Below are positions 21,346 through 32,281 of a stretch of 64,000 bases of DNA, piece after piece (the stretch's first letter is position 1; each line of letters begins with the position of its first letter). The stretch is taken from positions 1 through 64,000 of the forward strand of contig JANQBS010000115.1 in NCBI GenBank assembly GCA_033085395.1, read 5' to 3'. Both the position numbers and the translations under genes were made by a program. Under the pieces are notes generated by a model. That model searched no databases, had not been told where the DNA came from, and was given only the letters and a program-made list of their open reading frames with translations. The stretch comes from Xanthoparmelia taractica. Its lineage: Eukaryota > Ascomycota > Lecanoromycetes > Lecanorales > Parmeliaceae.

Positions 21346-22553
21346 ACGTGACTCTCGTTCCACGACCCGGCTACTGTCGCAATCTTCGCGCGTGGTCGAG
21401 CCCGCATGTGCATAAGCGGACTGACATAAAAAGCCTTTGTCAGACCTTGGATATGCAAAAGCTTTAATGCCGGCCTGTGTAAATCTTTGAAGATGGGAAG
21501 AGAAGGACGCTCCACCTCGTACTCGGTCGGACAGCAGTTTTTCCCAGCGCGCTCAACAGTAGACAATTTGGCTTATCCATAACACTTAGCCGCTCCTTGA
21601 ATTAGCCAGTGCTTCTGATCCAGTCGTACTGGACAACTGCAGTGGGTCCGATCTGATCAGGCCACCCTACAACCGTATTTCCAAGGTGGATTTCCTTTAT
21701 CGCATCACGAGTAGGGGGATCCTTCTACAGATTAGCTCTTGGAACATCCTGAAATTTTAGAGAACGGCAATCAGACGGCTGTGCTCGACAAGGGTGGATC
21801 GAAGTCCACGATCATTGGACACCCGATTCGGAAATGCTGCATATGCATGAACAACATTTTTACGCCCTGTTCAGCTTGCGCACAAATGTAGCACAAGGAC
21901 TGGTTTCCAATCGGCGGGTATGTCTGGGCAGGGTGCTATCCACGAGTCAGTATCTACTATTCATGTAATATCCTTCCGATGAAAGCGAAAACACAATGAT
22001 ACTGCAATCTCATCAGATACCTCATGCATGTACTGCGGAATACGAATCCGCTCTGCGCCTCTGCAAGCGTCCACTGGTCCAAATGCACGCAGCATTTTTC
22101 AGTTCTCGTTCTGAATCATCTCCACCAATGCCAGAATTACAAACTCTGGCGGCCTGCATACTGACATACATTCGATCACCCACAACAGTATCAGCTGCGA
22201 TGGCCAACGATTGTAAGTACATGACCGCACTGTTCTACGTTCGAATAATTGGTTCTGGCGCTTCTTCAGCCCTGCCTGCCATGACACTACTTGATACCCT
22301 CCGCATTTCTCTGTACAACTGCAAACACTCTTCATTATGATCTACTTTGTTCCCTTTCGAGATCATCATATCCATGAGGATGGCGATGTATACAAGAATG
22401 ATGTTTGCCTGTCAAGTTGAGATACTTACAACCTCTTGAATCCTTCAAAGAAACGGGAGGCTTACGAAAAGTTAGACGCTCATTGAACACCTAGTCGTCC
22501 TTGAGTCTTGCTGTTGGCACTCAGAGCACCCCAAACAGTCTTGACTCTATCAA
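21346..22553. other. Gene-free stretch
   Basis: No supported gene. An open frame of 114 codons at 21996-22340 (+) has no motif and no splice support. The rightmost part is the promoter of the DUF6536 gene. Confidence 0.35.
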
Positions 22554-25006
22554 ATGGTCAAAATGTCGACATTTCCACGCATATGGCCCTCCCAGTCTTC
22601 CGATCCTGGCCTCTATAATTACGGCCCGGTTGGGTTCGATGCCTATGAAGACGCTCACGAAATGCTGGATATAAGTACGTGAGTTATGCTGCAACTGGAG
22701 CTAATCTTCAAGTGGTTACTGAACATCTTCATTAAAGGCTCAGGCCCCCAGCCTTGGATTCCAGTGCGACATCCGTTCATTCTGGAAACTCATTGTTGCT
22801 TGAACCTGTAGCTTCGAGAGACCCTAATGCTTCTTATGTCCGGTCCAGTACCGAACCTTTGTTGATGTCACCAAATCGATCCGATTCTACGGAGGGCGCA
22901 AGCAAGCAGGTCTCCCTTGAAAAGAAGTGTTCCTTCAAGAAGGCAAGATATTTACACGGCTGGCGCATGGGTATCACTCTCTGTGCCGTAACCGCAGGTA
23001 CCGTCTTCACGATCAATTCGATTCTTGCGGTATGGGCGTTGTCCAAATACGGTCTGAAAAAAGGAGGGTTTGGAACCATTCAAGAGCGAAGTTGCCAAAA
23101 TACTGCACGCCTGAGTCTGTGGCTTCACTTGGTCATCAACCTTCTCAGTACGCTTCTACTGGGCGCAAGCAACTATACTATGCAATGTCTTGCCTCACCA
23201 ACGCGTGAGGAAGTGGACAGAGCCCACCATCAAAATGTGTGGCTCGACATCGGAGTTCCTAGCGTTCGAAACTTAACCCGTATTGCTGGACGCCGGATCA
23301 TCCTTTGGTGGCTCCTTGTGATTTCCGGGATCCCACTACATCTTTTATATAACAGCGTCATATTCTCGACGTTGTCCTCACGGATGTACAACGTATATGT
23401 AGCGTCACCTGACCTAGTCAGCCAAAACTCTCTCAACTGGTCGAGTCCTGTTGCAGGAGATTGGGGTGATAATAAACCCGTGGCTCTTGAGTACTTTCGG
23501 AACGTATCAACATGGCAGCAGCTCGATAACGCCGCGTGTGTCAGGGCATACGCACGGCCTTTCCTGTCTGCGCATGGCGACGTTGTGGCCATATCAGCTA
23601 CTATGGCTGCTAGCACCATGATAGAGCTTATCGCCGAAGGGGGTGACAATATTGATGATTCGGAGTATTCCTGGATTTGTTCCAGCTTTGGCCTAGTAAC
23701 CCAGGATACAGGATGTGAAGCTGATAAGATCTTGAAGAACATTTCAAGCTGGACGGTCTTAGATTACAGTACCGATTTGGCTAACCCAAAGAGATATACC
23801 ATCCAGTACTGTCTCAGCCAGCTCATTGATGAACACTGTGGGGTACACTTTAGCATAGTAATCATGGGCATTGTGATGGCCTGTAACTTCCTTAAGGCGT
23901 TATGTATGCTCCTGGCTCTACGACAACAGAAATCGCGGCCCTTGGTTACTCTAGGAGATGCAATCGTGTTCTGTAAGTTTCTGCTTCTTGACTGTGCGAA
24001 ATGTTCCTTCATGTTGTATTTCCATTGCTTTCCTGAGAATCGTCTCGTCTACTCTACAACGAGAAAACACTAAGCCTTCAACTGCTTCGTTGTTGAGGGA
24101 CCGGTACAAATTATCTGGCTCCCGTAAGCAACAAAACTCCCATTGCATCACTTACTGCTTTTGCCTTTCAAGCATACATCGCCCACAAGCCAGAATTATT
24201 GAAGCGTGAACGCTAACACTACACGCAGCTGCATCGTGACACTCATCATAGCGAGCGCCTTACTTGCAATGGGTCTTACTGCAAGCAATCTCCATGATCA
24301 AAGCTTCTCACACCTATGGCAGATGGGCTATGGCACAGTCAGCTCCGAGTCCATGGCTGGCTGGTCTTCGACCGGATCAGGCGGTCTACTTCTACACATA
24401 CTTGTTGCGAATCTACCGCAAGCGGTCCTTTCGTTCTTATTTCTTACTTATAACAGCCTATTCACCTGTATGCTTCTTGCCAACGAATGGAACGGCTACG
24501 CACACGAACTTAAGCCTCTCCGAGTTACATATCCCCATGGTGCTCAACGTTCCACCTATCGACTTCAACTACCATACAAATACGGCGTCCCTTTGTTGAT
24601 CGTCTCCGCCACTCTCCACTGGCTAGTTTCCCAGAGCCTCTTCTTAGCGAATGTGATTAACTATAATACCAATGAACAGGAGGATCCGGCAGGGTCGGTA
24701 TCTTCTATCGGCTATTCATGCATAGCGATTATTACGGTCATTGTCCTTGGAGCTGTTGTGATACTTCTGGGACTGCTCAACGGCTTCAGGTGGCAACAGG
24801 GCATGCCGCTCGCCGGCAGCTGCAGTGCGGCCATCAGTGCAGCTTGTCATCGACCGGAAGAGGATGTCGATGCAGCTACTAAGCCGGTGATGTGGGGAGT
24901 AGTTAGTTCGAGTAATGGTGTCGGTCACTGTTGCTTTACGAGTTTCGAAGTGTCGCCACCTGTACATGGTAAGCTCTATGCCGGACTCGAGGGGAGAGCC
25001 AATTAA
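22554..25006 (+). CDS. DUF6536 polytopic membrane protein
   Basis: A large fungal membrane protein of unknown role. Proposed exons are 22554-22678, 22738-23972, 24075-24123 and 24229-25006, giving 728 residues. Intron 1 (GTGAGT, branch CTGAAC) is phase-consistent. The first domain has the DUF6536 hallmarks HGWRMGITLCAVTAG, a SKYG...GGFGTIQERSC region, LGASNYTMQCLASPTR and WLDIGVPSVRNL. The second half carries several more membrane helices with LFLTYNSLFTCMLLANEWN, PHGAQRSTYRLQLPYKYGVP and LHWLVSQSLFL, also family motifs. The middle is the weak point: canonical donors GTAAGT (23973) and GTAAGC (24124) keep the frame only through a 49-nt exon, which leaves this linker shorter than I expect for the family. 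A different splice or a small lesion there is possible. Both conserved halves are intact. Confidence 0.8.
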
Positions 25007-25741
25007 GAGCATGGCCATGTAGTATGCATATGTTAGTGAAAACAAAGCGGGTTTTGTACGGATAGGCCACTGACATACACTTGTCAGTCGGATGTGCTGA
25101 GATAGAAGCTGGAACGGCGGGAGGTTCCTCTGTTTACCAAATTTCTCGATCTCGGGAGTTCAGAAGTTTCTCGCTCAACCTGGCTCAGCATATAAAAAGT
25201 TGGGTATCTTGGCTGCTGCACTATAGACTGTTATGACACTATCAGTGGAAACCAGTGTCTGGTTTGGTGTCGGTTCGGTGGGCTTCAATTGAGCGACGCG
25301 GATTTAGATTAGTGGGATCGGATTGGCTCCGACTTGGCAATTAATAAATATTTCTAATATGAACATTTGCAGGGGTGTTTGCTACGAGATTCACGTGGAG
25401 AATCTAGGGGGAGATGAATTCATCAGCGACCTGTATCAGAGAACGGAAAAGAGGCTCATCTAGGAGAGCTGCGTGGACAACGGCCAATCTCAACAATACC
25501 AGCGCGCAGTCTAAGCAACTCCAATGCCATGCATATTTCCCCTACTCTTTATCTAACACACATTTCTCACCGCCAATGTTCGACGTGTCTAGTCCTTCCC
25601 ATGCAGATATTTGATGCAGGCACCCGTGTTGCCTAATTCTTTGTTGGTCATAAGGTCTTATACCCCCCTGAAGGTCATCATGCTTTTCTGCCATTCACAA
25701 CTGCATCCACTGAAAGCACATACTCATAGCCTGCAAAAACT
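25007..25741. other. Intergenic
   Basis: Spacer between the DUF6536 gene and the F-box-like gene. No gene or strong signal seen. Confidence 0.35.
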
Positions 25742-26395
25742 ATGCCTCCACAGCAACCAGACTTTGTTTTCCTTTCCTTGCCGTTAAAGACTCGCCTTCG
25801 CATATACGAGTACATCTTTATCGGCAAGCCGCAAGTCATACCATACTGTAGACCTCCAGCACCCCACCCTCTCCCTCCGGCCATTCTACGAACCTGTAAG
25901 CAAATCCACAATGAAGCGTCTCCCATTCTGTACTCGAAGAATACATTCCTGATCTCCTCGCCGGAGCTAATCCTAAAATGGTTCATACAAATCGGTCGAG
26001 CGAACATCAAGCTTCTCAGCAACATTCGCATCTTCGTCGACCCTGTAAACTCCACGACGGATACCATTTTTGGCCGTGCGAGCGAGTTCTCCTTGTGGTA
26101 CAGGCTGCTCGATCGACTAGCGCGGGAAGCTACGGGACTGCGACATGTTTACATCTACTGGGACGCAGAGGAGGCATTGAACCTCTTTGGAGCTGGGAAG
26201 GATTTGCGTTTCGTGCGCGAATTGGCGAAGATCCGGGGATTAGAGAGCATGGTTGTGGCTGGGTTCTATGCGGTACATTGGCCAAGGTATTTGGCGGAGC
26301 AAATGGGCGTGTCGGTACAGGAGAAAGAACGCACTGCGTCATCGTTGCAGTACCTAAGGAAGTATCAACGGGGTACGGAGAATCTTGTACCCTAG
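25742..26395 (+). CDS. F-box-like/DUF7730-type protein
   Basis: A single-exon gene of 217 residues. It opens with FLSLPLKTRLRIYEYIFIG, the short F-box-like helix pattern (LP-x-x-x-R-x-x-IY) of a large family expanded in Pezizomycotina. AILRTCKQIHNEASPILYSKNTF follows, also typical: a CRQI[HY]xEA-like motif and then YSxNTF. The rest is a mixed alpha/beta region with LRHVYIYWDAEEALNLF. Family members are thought to be substrate adaptors, but most have no known function. There are no introns or lesions. A related three-exon gene occurs at 46412-47499. Its position between decaying genes fits the birth-and-death behaviour of this family. Confidence 0.8.
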   Translation: MPPQQPDFVFLSLPLKTRLRIYEYIFIGKPQVIPYCRPPAPHPLPPAILRTCKQIHNEASPILYSKNTFLISSPELILKWFIQIGRANIKLLSNIRIFVDPVNSTTDTIFGRASEFSLWYRLLDRLAREATGLRHVYIYWDAEEALNLFGAGKDLRFVRELAKIRGLESMVVAGFYAVHWPRYLAEQMGVSVQEKERTASSLQYLRKYQRGTENLVP

Positions 26396-27078
26396 AAAAT
26401 GGCCGTTGCTTCAGAACGAGAACATACAAGATCTCGTGGGCCAGCGGTGGGAACCTAGGGAAGGGCACTCAGTGGCTCTACCAGGAGGAATAGGCACGGA
26501 CTTTACTAGGGAGAATGAGACCAATCCACAGTTGATGCGAAACTGCTCTCATTCGTTTTCAGCTCTGAAATGATCCACGGACTGCGGTGTTTGAAGTGAG
26601 TCATGGTATTAGCGACTGCGTAACCTTGTCTGTTGATAGATGATTCATGACTTTCATGTATTTCATTCCAGCTTACCCATGTCGCCCGGCAGGTGCTTTA
26701 CTTGATCAAGTGGAAAGACGTGCCCTGAATTTTGTTGCCAAGTACGAGGCGAATGCTCAAGCGGAGCCCAAACCTAGGCGCTCATAATGCCGGCCTCATT
26801 CTTCCTCCTTGGTCAGTCGACATAAGTCAGTTACAATGCAAATCCTTCAGCTTCACTCTTGCTCCGGGGTTTAAAAGCGTACGGATGCAGAGAGGATCTC
26901 GAAGGCCGGCGTAGTTGCAGGACGCCACATAGTTATACTACCTAACAGATTCATCAAAGTAAGGACTTGTCGTCACAGCATGTTGTGCTTGGACTGGAGT
27001 GGTAGCGTATTGTTACTGCAATCACCCTCTAGGTCGCACCTCCTCGCTTTCTCCACGGACAGCCTTTTGACATGTATG
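26396..27078. other. Gene-free stretch
   Basis: No supported gene. It may include decayed upstream parts of the rhodopsin-like fragment that follows. Confidence 0.35.
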
Positions 27079-27180
27079 ACTAGACCAAACACTGCGATCT
27101 TGGCCCAGAATCTAGGCATCATCGCAGCCTGCATACCAATTTTGCAGCCATTCTTTTTAAGTATTTCGCGGAATCAGTCA
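27079..27180 (+). pseudogene. Fragment resembling fungal rhodopsin-like (SAT4/PTH11-type) membrane protein
   Basis: One stretch, AQNLGIIAACIPILQPFF, resembles the highly conserved helix of the fungal rhodopsin-like integral membrane family (pattern E-x-x-x-GIIAAxIPxLxPLF). It sits in an open frame of 121 codons that otherwise lacks the remaining helices, and flanking frames show no continuation I can join. I read it as a relic. Confidence is limited because only one motif supports it. Confidence 0.45.
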
Positions 27181-27944
27181 GGTCAACTCGCGCTAAGGGC
27201 TAGAAAAAGTCGTCAGGCCCAAATGCCCACCACAGCAGCCTTGCAGACAAGGATAGCAAGCCGAAGCAGGCGAAGTACAGAGATAGCGCAATTCTCGACC
27301 AATACAAAGCGGTACCAGAGGCACTACTCTCACGTGCACTGCTGATCACTTGAGGCCTGTGAACAGCGACGAGGACGCCCTGCCTTTACAAAATCTGAGA
27401 CCCACAAAGGAGGCTGGGTATCATGGGACTTGTGATGTTTAATATGAGCCGATGTAGAGCTTTGAGATGCCTAAGCCGAAATTCTTGCTCTATCAAGTAT
27501 GACATTTTGAACTCTATCTCGGCGGCCGTGCAAATCCACATAAATTCAAAGGGTAACGCACAACCTCTTTCTGCAGAAGTCACTTAGAAGTCAGTGTGTA
27601 CCTCCACGAATATTGTTCATCCAGACCGCAGACTCAAAATGAGCTCTAGAGGAAGGCTCACTTCCCAAAAAGGAAGGTATCACCGCTACTGCGTAAGTGG
27701 GCATGCGGCGCTTGTCTGGCATGCATTGGGGCATTATTCCCATCGAGTGTGGCCCTTACAGCGCTAAGGGTGTGTAATCATGGTGACCAGACCTTGCATT
27801 TCCTCCGTCGCAAATTCCAGCACATAGAGTCGTTCCCGTTATCTCCAATTGCGTCAATTGTAATTGGGCTCTGTAGACACGTACAACGTTTCTCTTCCAG
27901 CGTCGTCTCTCTTTTGCTGGGACAGCATACTTGCATACTCCATC
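27181..27944. other. Gene-free stretch and promoter of oxygenase gene
   Basis: No supported gene. The right end should hold the promoter of the 2-oxoglutarate oxygenase-like gene. Confidence 0.35.
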
Positions 27945-29104
27945 ATGTCTTCGGTTTCGAAAGTCCTGCATCCCCCGTTCCCTCCCGACTTACCGGTCGC
28001 CCCGCTCAACAAGAATTCTCTACACAAGTTACTCTCAGGAGATGCAGCAGAGTCGGAAGCAGTGTTTGAGTCTTGCAAAACGTTGGGCTTCTTCCTTATG
28101 GACCTGAGGGATAGCTCTGAAGGTGCAGAGGTCTTGAATGACGTCGACGGCATGTTCGAAGTGGGCAAGAATCTTTTCGATATAGACCTAGACAAAAAGT
28201 TGAATTTTGCAGTCAAAGACGGGACTTTGGGGTATGTGTGCCTTTTCGTAGCCAAGTCGGAAGGAATGGCTGTATAAAGATTAACCAAGGGGTAATCAAA
28301 GCTAACGGCTTCTTCAGCACCAAAGCTACAAGGGCGTCGGCATCTCCAAGGTTGACCACAAAGGAACCCCCGACCGATGCGAGTTCTATGGCATCAGTAA
28401 AGACGATATTATGGGTAGCAAAGCTTCGTTCCAAGCCCCGGAGGTCCTCACCAAACAGCACGCCCTCCTCCAACGCTTCACCAGACGGGCCCATGCCATC
28501 TGCCTCTGCATCCTCTCCCATCTCAGTAGTAGACTCCACCTCCACGCCGACAAACTCGGCTCGCTACACCACCTCTCCCATCCCTCCGCAGACCAAGTTC
28601 GTCTCCTCAAGATGGCACCACAACCAGAGGCCGACCGGCGCACCAGTCTGCTGGCGCACACAGATCTCGGCAGCGTCACTCTGGTCTGGAATGTACTCGG
28701 CGGCTTACAGATCTTGCCACCCGGTAGCACAGACTATGAAACCGGGTGGCAGTTTGTGAAACCGCAGTCCGGATGCGCCATGGTCAACATGAGCGATGCG
28801 ATGGTGAATTCTCAGATGGGATTGTTAGGAGCAACTTGCATCGTGTGGCGTATACGCCAGGGGAGCAGGCGATGTGTGATAGGTATTCATTGGCTTATTT
28901 TAGCAGACCGGAGGATGATGTTGTGCGGCGGGCGAGACGAGGGAAAAGGGGGAGAAGAGGTTTACGTCCAAAGAGTGGGTGGCCATGAGGTTTGCTTTGT
29001 ATAGAAATGATGGAGAGGTCATGCGGAGCTCTGGAGGGCGGGAAGGCCCAGACGTGAGATTTAACTCGAAGGTCGAGACAGCGGCTTTGCGGAGGATCGA
29101 ATAG
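27945..29104 (+). pseudogene. 2-oxoglutarate/Fe(II) oxygenase (isopenicillin-N-synthase-like), two frameshifts
   Basis: Members of this family hydroxylate, desaturate or cyclise small molecules, often in secondary metabolism. Exon 1 (27945-28235) starts MSSVSKVLHPPFPPDLPVAP and contains the CKTLGFFLM segment of the N-terminal DIOX_N domain. The intron 28236-28317 has a GTGTGC donor and a GCTAAC branch, and is phase 0. Exon 2 gives YKGVGISKVDHKGTPDRCEFY and LAHTDLGSVTLVW with the Fe(II)-binding His-x-Asp. Then the frame breaks: after MSDAMV the family sequence continues in another frame (FSDGIVRSNLHRV, carrying the distal His, and DRYSLAYFSRPEDDVV), and near 28935-28960 it changes again to FTSKEWVAMRFAL. 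Each change equals loss of one nucleotide, at about 28807-28812 and in the purine run near 28940. Without repair the distal iron ligand is lost. Confidence 0.75.
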
Positions 29105-29537
29105 ATAGAATAAAATGTAGCCATATGTTGTAGGACCTCAGGAGTAGAAAGCTTTTGAAAGGTACGGTAGACCATGAGTAATCTTATGAAGATATTCCCA
29201 CCACCCGCCAGCTGCCATGTCCCACTTGATGGAATTTGATGACGGCTTTATTGTTATTCTATGGAGTTGAGTGCTACTTATGGTCCATGCCAAGCCATAA
29301 TAGGGCTGAGATGCTGAATTCCAACACCACTCCGCCTTCACAGCTGCGAATCCTGTTCAGGAGAGTCCATTAAAACTCTCGTATAAGACTGCAGTGTCGG
29401 AAATGTTGGCGGCGACAAGGTCTGAGCCCCATAAGTAGCCAGGCTCTCTACGGCTACCTTGTACGGATCAATTTCTTCAATTGACTTCCAACTACTCAGA
29501 CAAGCTCACGGCAAAGGCTCTTAACCAGCTACCAACC
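29105..29537. other. Intergenic
   Basis: Spacer between two damaged genes. No gene seen. Confidence 0.35.
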
Positions 29538-30071
29538 ATGCCCGAAGAAGCCACCTCCGACTTCTCCCTTCCCTGGTGCTGTGCTCTCTTCGATTCCCCA
29601 GCCAGGAAGGCCATCCCCACCCTCAGCCGCCAGAGACCAAAAGGCGATACCGAGAATTCTCTACTGATTGACTCCCTATGAAACGACGGTGGCGTACGCG
29701 CCATACAAACCTTTATCAAATCCAATAATCCCAGCCCATCAGACATGGAAGTACTCCAGCTGTTTTCCCTCGGTTCCGGAGTCAATGGTATTTCCGGAAC
29801 CTACCACAGCGCCATCATCAGTCTGATGCTCGATGAAGTCACGGGGCAACTTGCAACAGGATTGTTTGGGCGGTATGAGATTCTCACAGGGGCGCTAACC
29901 GTTCGCTTTAAGCGGAGGCTGGAGACGCCAAGAGTTGTGCTCTGTAGGGCTTGGTTAGAAGGGTCGGTGCAAGAAAGGAAGTTGACCATTAAGGGCACTG
30001 TGGAGGATGGTGGGGCTGGGGTGTTTGCCACTGGGGAGACCATTTTTGTGAGAATCAAGGCAAATCTCTAG
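29538..30071 (+). pseudogene. Hotdog-fold (PaaI/4HBT-like) thioesterase with in-frame stop
   Basis: Acyl-CoA thioesterases of this type hydrolyse thioesters of small acids. The open frame from MPEEATSDFSLPWC continues in a single frame to 30071, interrupted only by TGA at 29679-29681. Downstream of the stop, GSGVNGISGTYHSAIISLMLDEVTG corresponds to the hotdog-fold active-site helix (usual pattern LxGHPGxxHGGxxAxLLDE), followed by LTVRFKRRLETP and GTVEDGGAGVFATGET strands. The stop is one change from CGA (Arg) or TGG (Trp), both C-to-T-type events on one strand or the other. The family's HGG is HSA here, so the active site may also be altered. A shorter protein starting at the internal ATG at 29745 would keep most of the fold, so residual function cannot be excluded. 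Confidence 0.65.
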
Positions 30072-30231
30072 TTCTCGTGCGCCCAGATCATACCCGTACA
30101 TTGCTACAGCCTTCAACGACTAAAATGGCGAGTTCCTCTTGAGCTGGACCAATGATAATGTTGTGAAGCCGCTTTGACCTTTCTCAAGCGAGTGCAACGG
30201 CTGCATTACCAGCGTTTTTGGGATTTTCCGC

Positions 30232-30612
30232 CTATTCTTCCACTGATGTGGGATTCTCCATTGGTTTTGGGCTTTTCTCATGCGTCGAGCAATGGATAAA
30301 TCTTCCGGTGTCTTCAAATTCTGTCCTGTTGTTTCTCAGCGACGACCAAGTCGGCCGCGTCGCGAAGGCTGTGGAGAAATCTGGACCCGATGAAGGACTG
30401 AATATTCTGACATCCTGATTGAAGATGTCATTAGGCTCTGCTTTGACGAAAACGCTGTTCTCAATCTGAAGAAGGATGTCGTCCGGTCCGCCAGTTCGGT
30501 TAAAGGAAAGAAGAATATATCTACAGAGTGTGCGAGTCTTCTCAATATTCAGAGTCATCGACTCTTCACAACTACAGAGGTCGGACGGAGCCATATTCAA
30601 CGACGAAATCAT
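30232..30612 (-). CDS. Small hypothetical ORF, weakly supported
   Basis: An open frame of 126 residues from an ATG on the minus strand, with NIEKTRTLCRYILLSF and ILLQIENSVFVKAEPND segments that look helical. It has no recognised domain, signal peptide or intron. It could be a chance frame, and it is listed because its hydrophobic/charged pattern is more protein-like than that of other frames in this spacer. Confidence 0.2.
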   Translation of the reverse strand: MISSLNMAPSDLCSCEESMTLNIEKTRTLCRYILLSFNRTGGPDDILLQIENSVFVKAEPNDIFNQDVRIFSPSSGPDFSTAFATRPTWSSLRNNRTEFEDTGRFIHCSTHEKSPKPMENPTSVEE

Positions 30613-31199
30613 GGCGCTCAATAACTGACACCAACGGGGATTTCTTTAAAAGATTGTGGACATATTTAGACGTGATCAGCAACGCACCCTCGTCAAACAG
30701 CATATGAGCCGTCTACTTATCTTTTATAGTAAACTTTTGTGAGCGTTAAGTAGCAACCCTACGGCCCTTCGGACTGGCTCCAAAGCCAGTATCAACGTTC
30801 TCAGAAGTTTTCGTTTTTCAGTGCTCTATGCTATATCTTATAGGAAAGAATCCTGGTTCCGAAATGCGGTGGTCTAAGCTTTTGAGCAGATTCGCAGCAT
30901 CAACCTTGCCGGCGTACAGCATTCGCAAAAGCTTGATCGCATGCAAACACACGCCTTTGCTAGCCATAAGCCTTCTATAGGCTTACAGTGATATGGGTTA
31001 GCGGCTTCTGCTCGTTCGGACATGTGAGGGCTCGATACCACCGTGATCAATCGACTTGGCGCGTAAATAAGCAAAAACTTCAGGAAAGATATTTGGTCAA
31101 GGTAAGTATATAGCTGCATTCTGTGGAATCGAAAGCATGATCACTCGGTGCATATCGAAAGGGAGAAAAAAATAAAATTTCCAACAAAGAAGCACACGA
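30613..31199. other. Intergenic
   Basis: No gene or clear signal seen between the weak ORF and the small two-exon gene. Confidence 0.3.
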
Positions 31200-31622
31200 C
31201 TACTCATCTTGGAGGACATATTCAGTTCTCAGACCTCGATACAGCCAGGTGAGTATCACATTCCCAATCTGACGAAATCGATAGAGTTCGGCCGTGCTCA
31301 GATTTTGAGGGTCAAACGGTCCTATTCTCGACGCAATAACAACATTGTTGCATAAAGTCATCCATACTCGTCTATCCCTTCCTTGGCAGCAACTCCTCTC
31401 ACACGGCCCAAAGGACCTCCTTCCCCTACACTCCAATTCATAAATCACAGCCGTCAAAAGTTGCAAGTACGGCGTATCTATCAATCACCGCACAGCAGCA
31501 GAGCGAAAATCGTCCGTCGATCAGACCATGTACTTGCATACTATCGCCTTACCTTTTGTCCCAATACAATTAGGGGTTCGTGGGATGCCATATCGCAAGT
31601 CGCGGCACGGGTTTTCAGACAT
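31200..31622 (-). CDS. Small two-exon gene of unknown function
   Basis: Reading the minus strand, ATG at 31622 opens MSENPCRDLRYGIP, and a GTAAGG...TAG intron (31478-31552, 75 nt) joins in phase 1 to DTPYLQLLTAVIYELECRG, ending at TAG 31200. The product is 115 residues, about 13 kDa, with seven or so cysteines including CERSCC, and a C-terminal segment FRQIGNVILTWLYRGL that looks like an amphipathic or membrane-edge helix. There is no signal peptide. A TATATA stretch lies on the minus strand about 170 bases upstream. The family is unrecognised. The precise phase match of a canonical intron makes it more credible than a chance frame, but expression is not shown. Confidence 0.45.
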
Positions 31623-32281
31623 CTTGAATGAAGACGAAGAAGGCGTGTAAGGACCGGAACAACCTATTGCCTGGTTGGAGAGAGAGCGGAAACTTTTGGT
31701 TCTTTGGTCCTTGACAGTATCGATGGGATCACGATTCAGCTCGTTAGTCGTGGGAAGAAAGAATTAGCTCGACCCAAACGTATCGGTGCATAAACCTCTG
31801 CTTTCATAAGGTATATACCAACCTTCCAAATTCGCAACGACCTAGAGCTCTATTCTACGCAGCCTAGGTCTGCCGCAGCCACAGAAAGCTTCGGAGTACA
31901 GGAAATTGTCTGCTCGGAACATGGAAACAGGACGAAGAAGACTGTCAATTAGGAACCGCACAGGTTTGCGCTTTTCTGTATGCATAGACACTTTCCCATG
32001 CTCTTTAAAGCATTGTCTGGGGTACTCTGTAATGCAATGAGGAAAGCTGCGGCGATATGTCTGACCATTAATGATTTTCTTTTATTTCGAAGACAGTATA
32101 TTTGCTAGTCTCATTGATGTTTGCGGATTCGATTTCGCGTTGTTGCCCCGTCGTGCACATTCCAGCCAACGCGCCAATCACCCACATTGTTTACCCAAAA
32201 ACATCTCTCCCTCCTCTTTTCTCATCCATCCCTTCTCTCCTCTCCGCTCAACCCCAAACCCAACCACCAACCCTCTCAACC
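31623..32281. other. Divergent promoter region
   Basis: Lies between the small minus-strand gene and the secreted-protein gene. The last 100 bases are strongly C/T/A-rich, as in fungal 5' leaders. No further gene seen. Confidence 0.35.

Noticed and set aside
21996..22340. 114-codon plus-strand frame before the DUF6536 gene
   Set aside because: No recognisable motif; length is within chance expectation.
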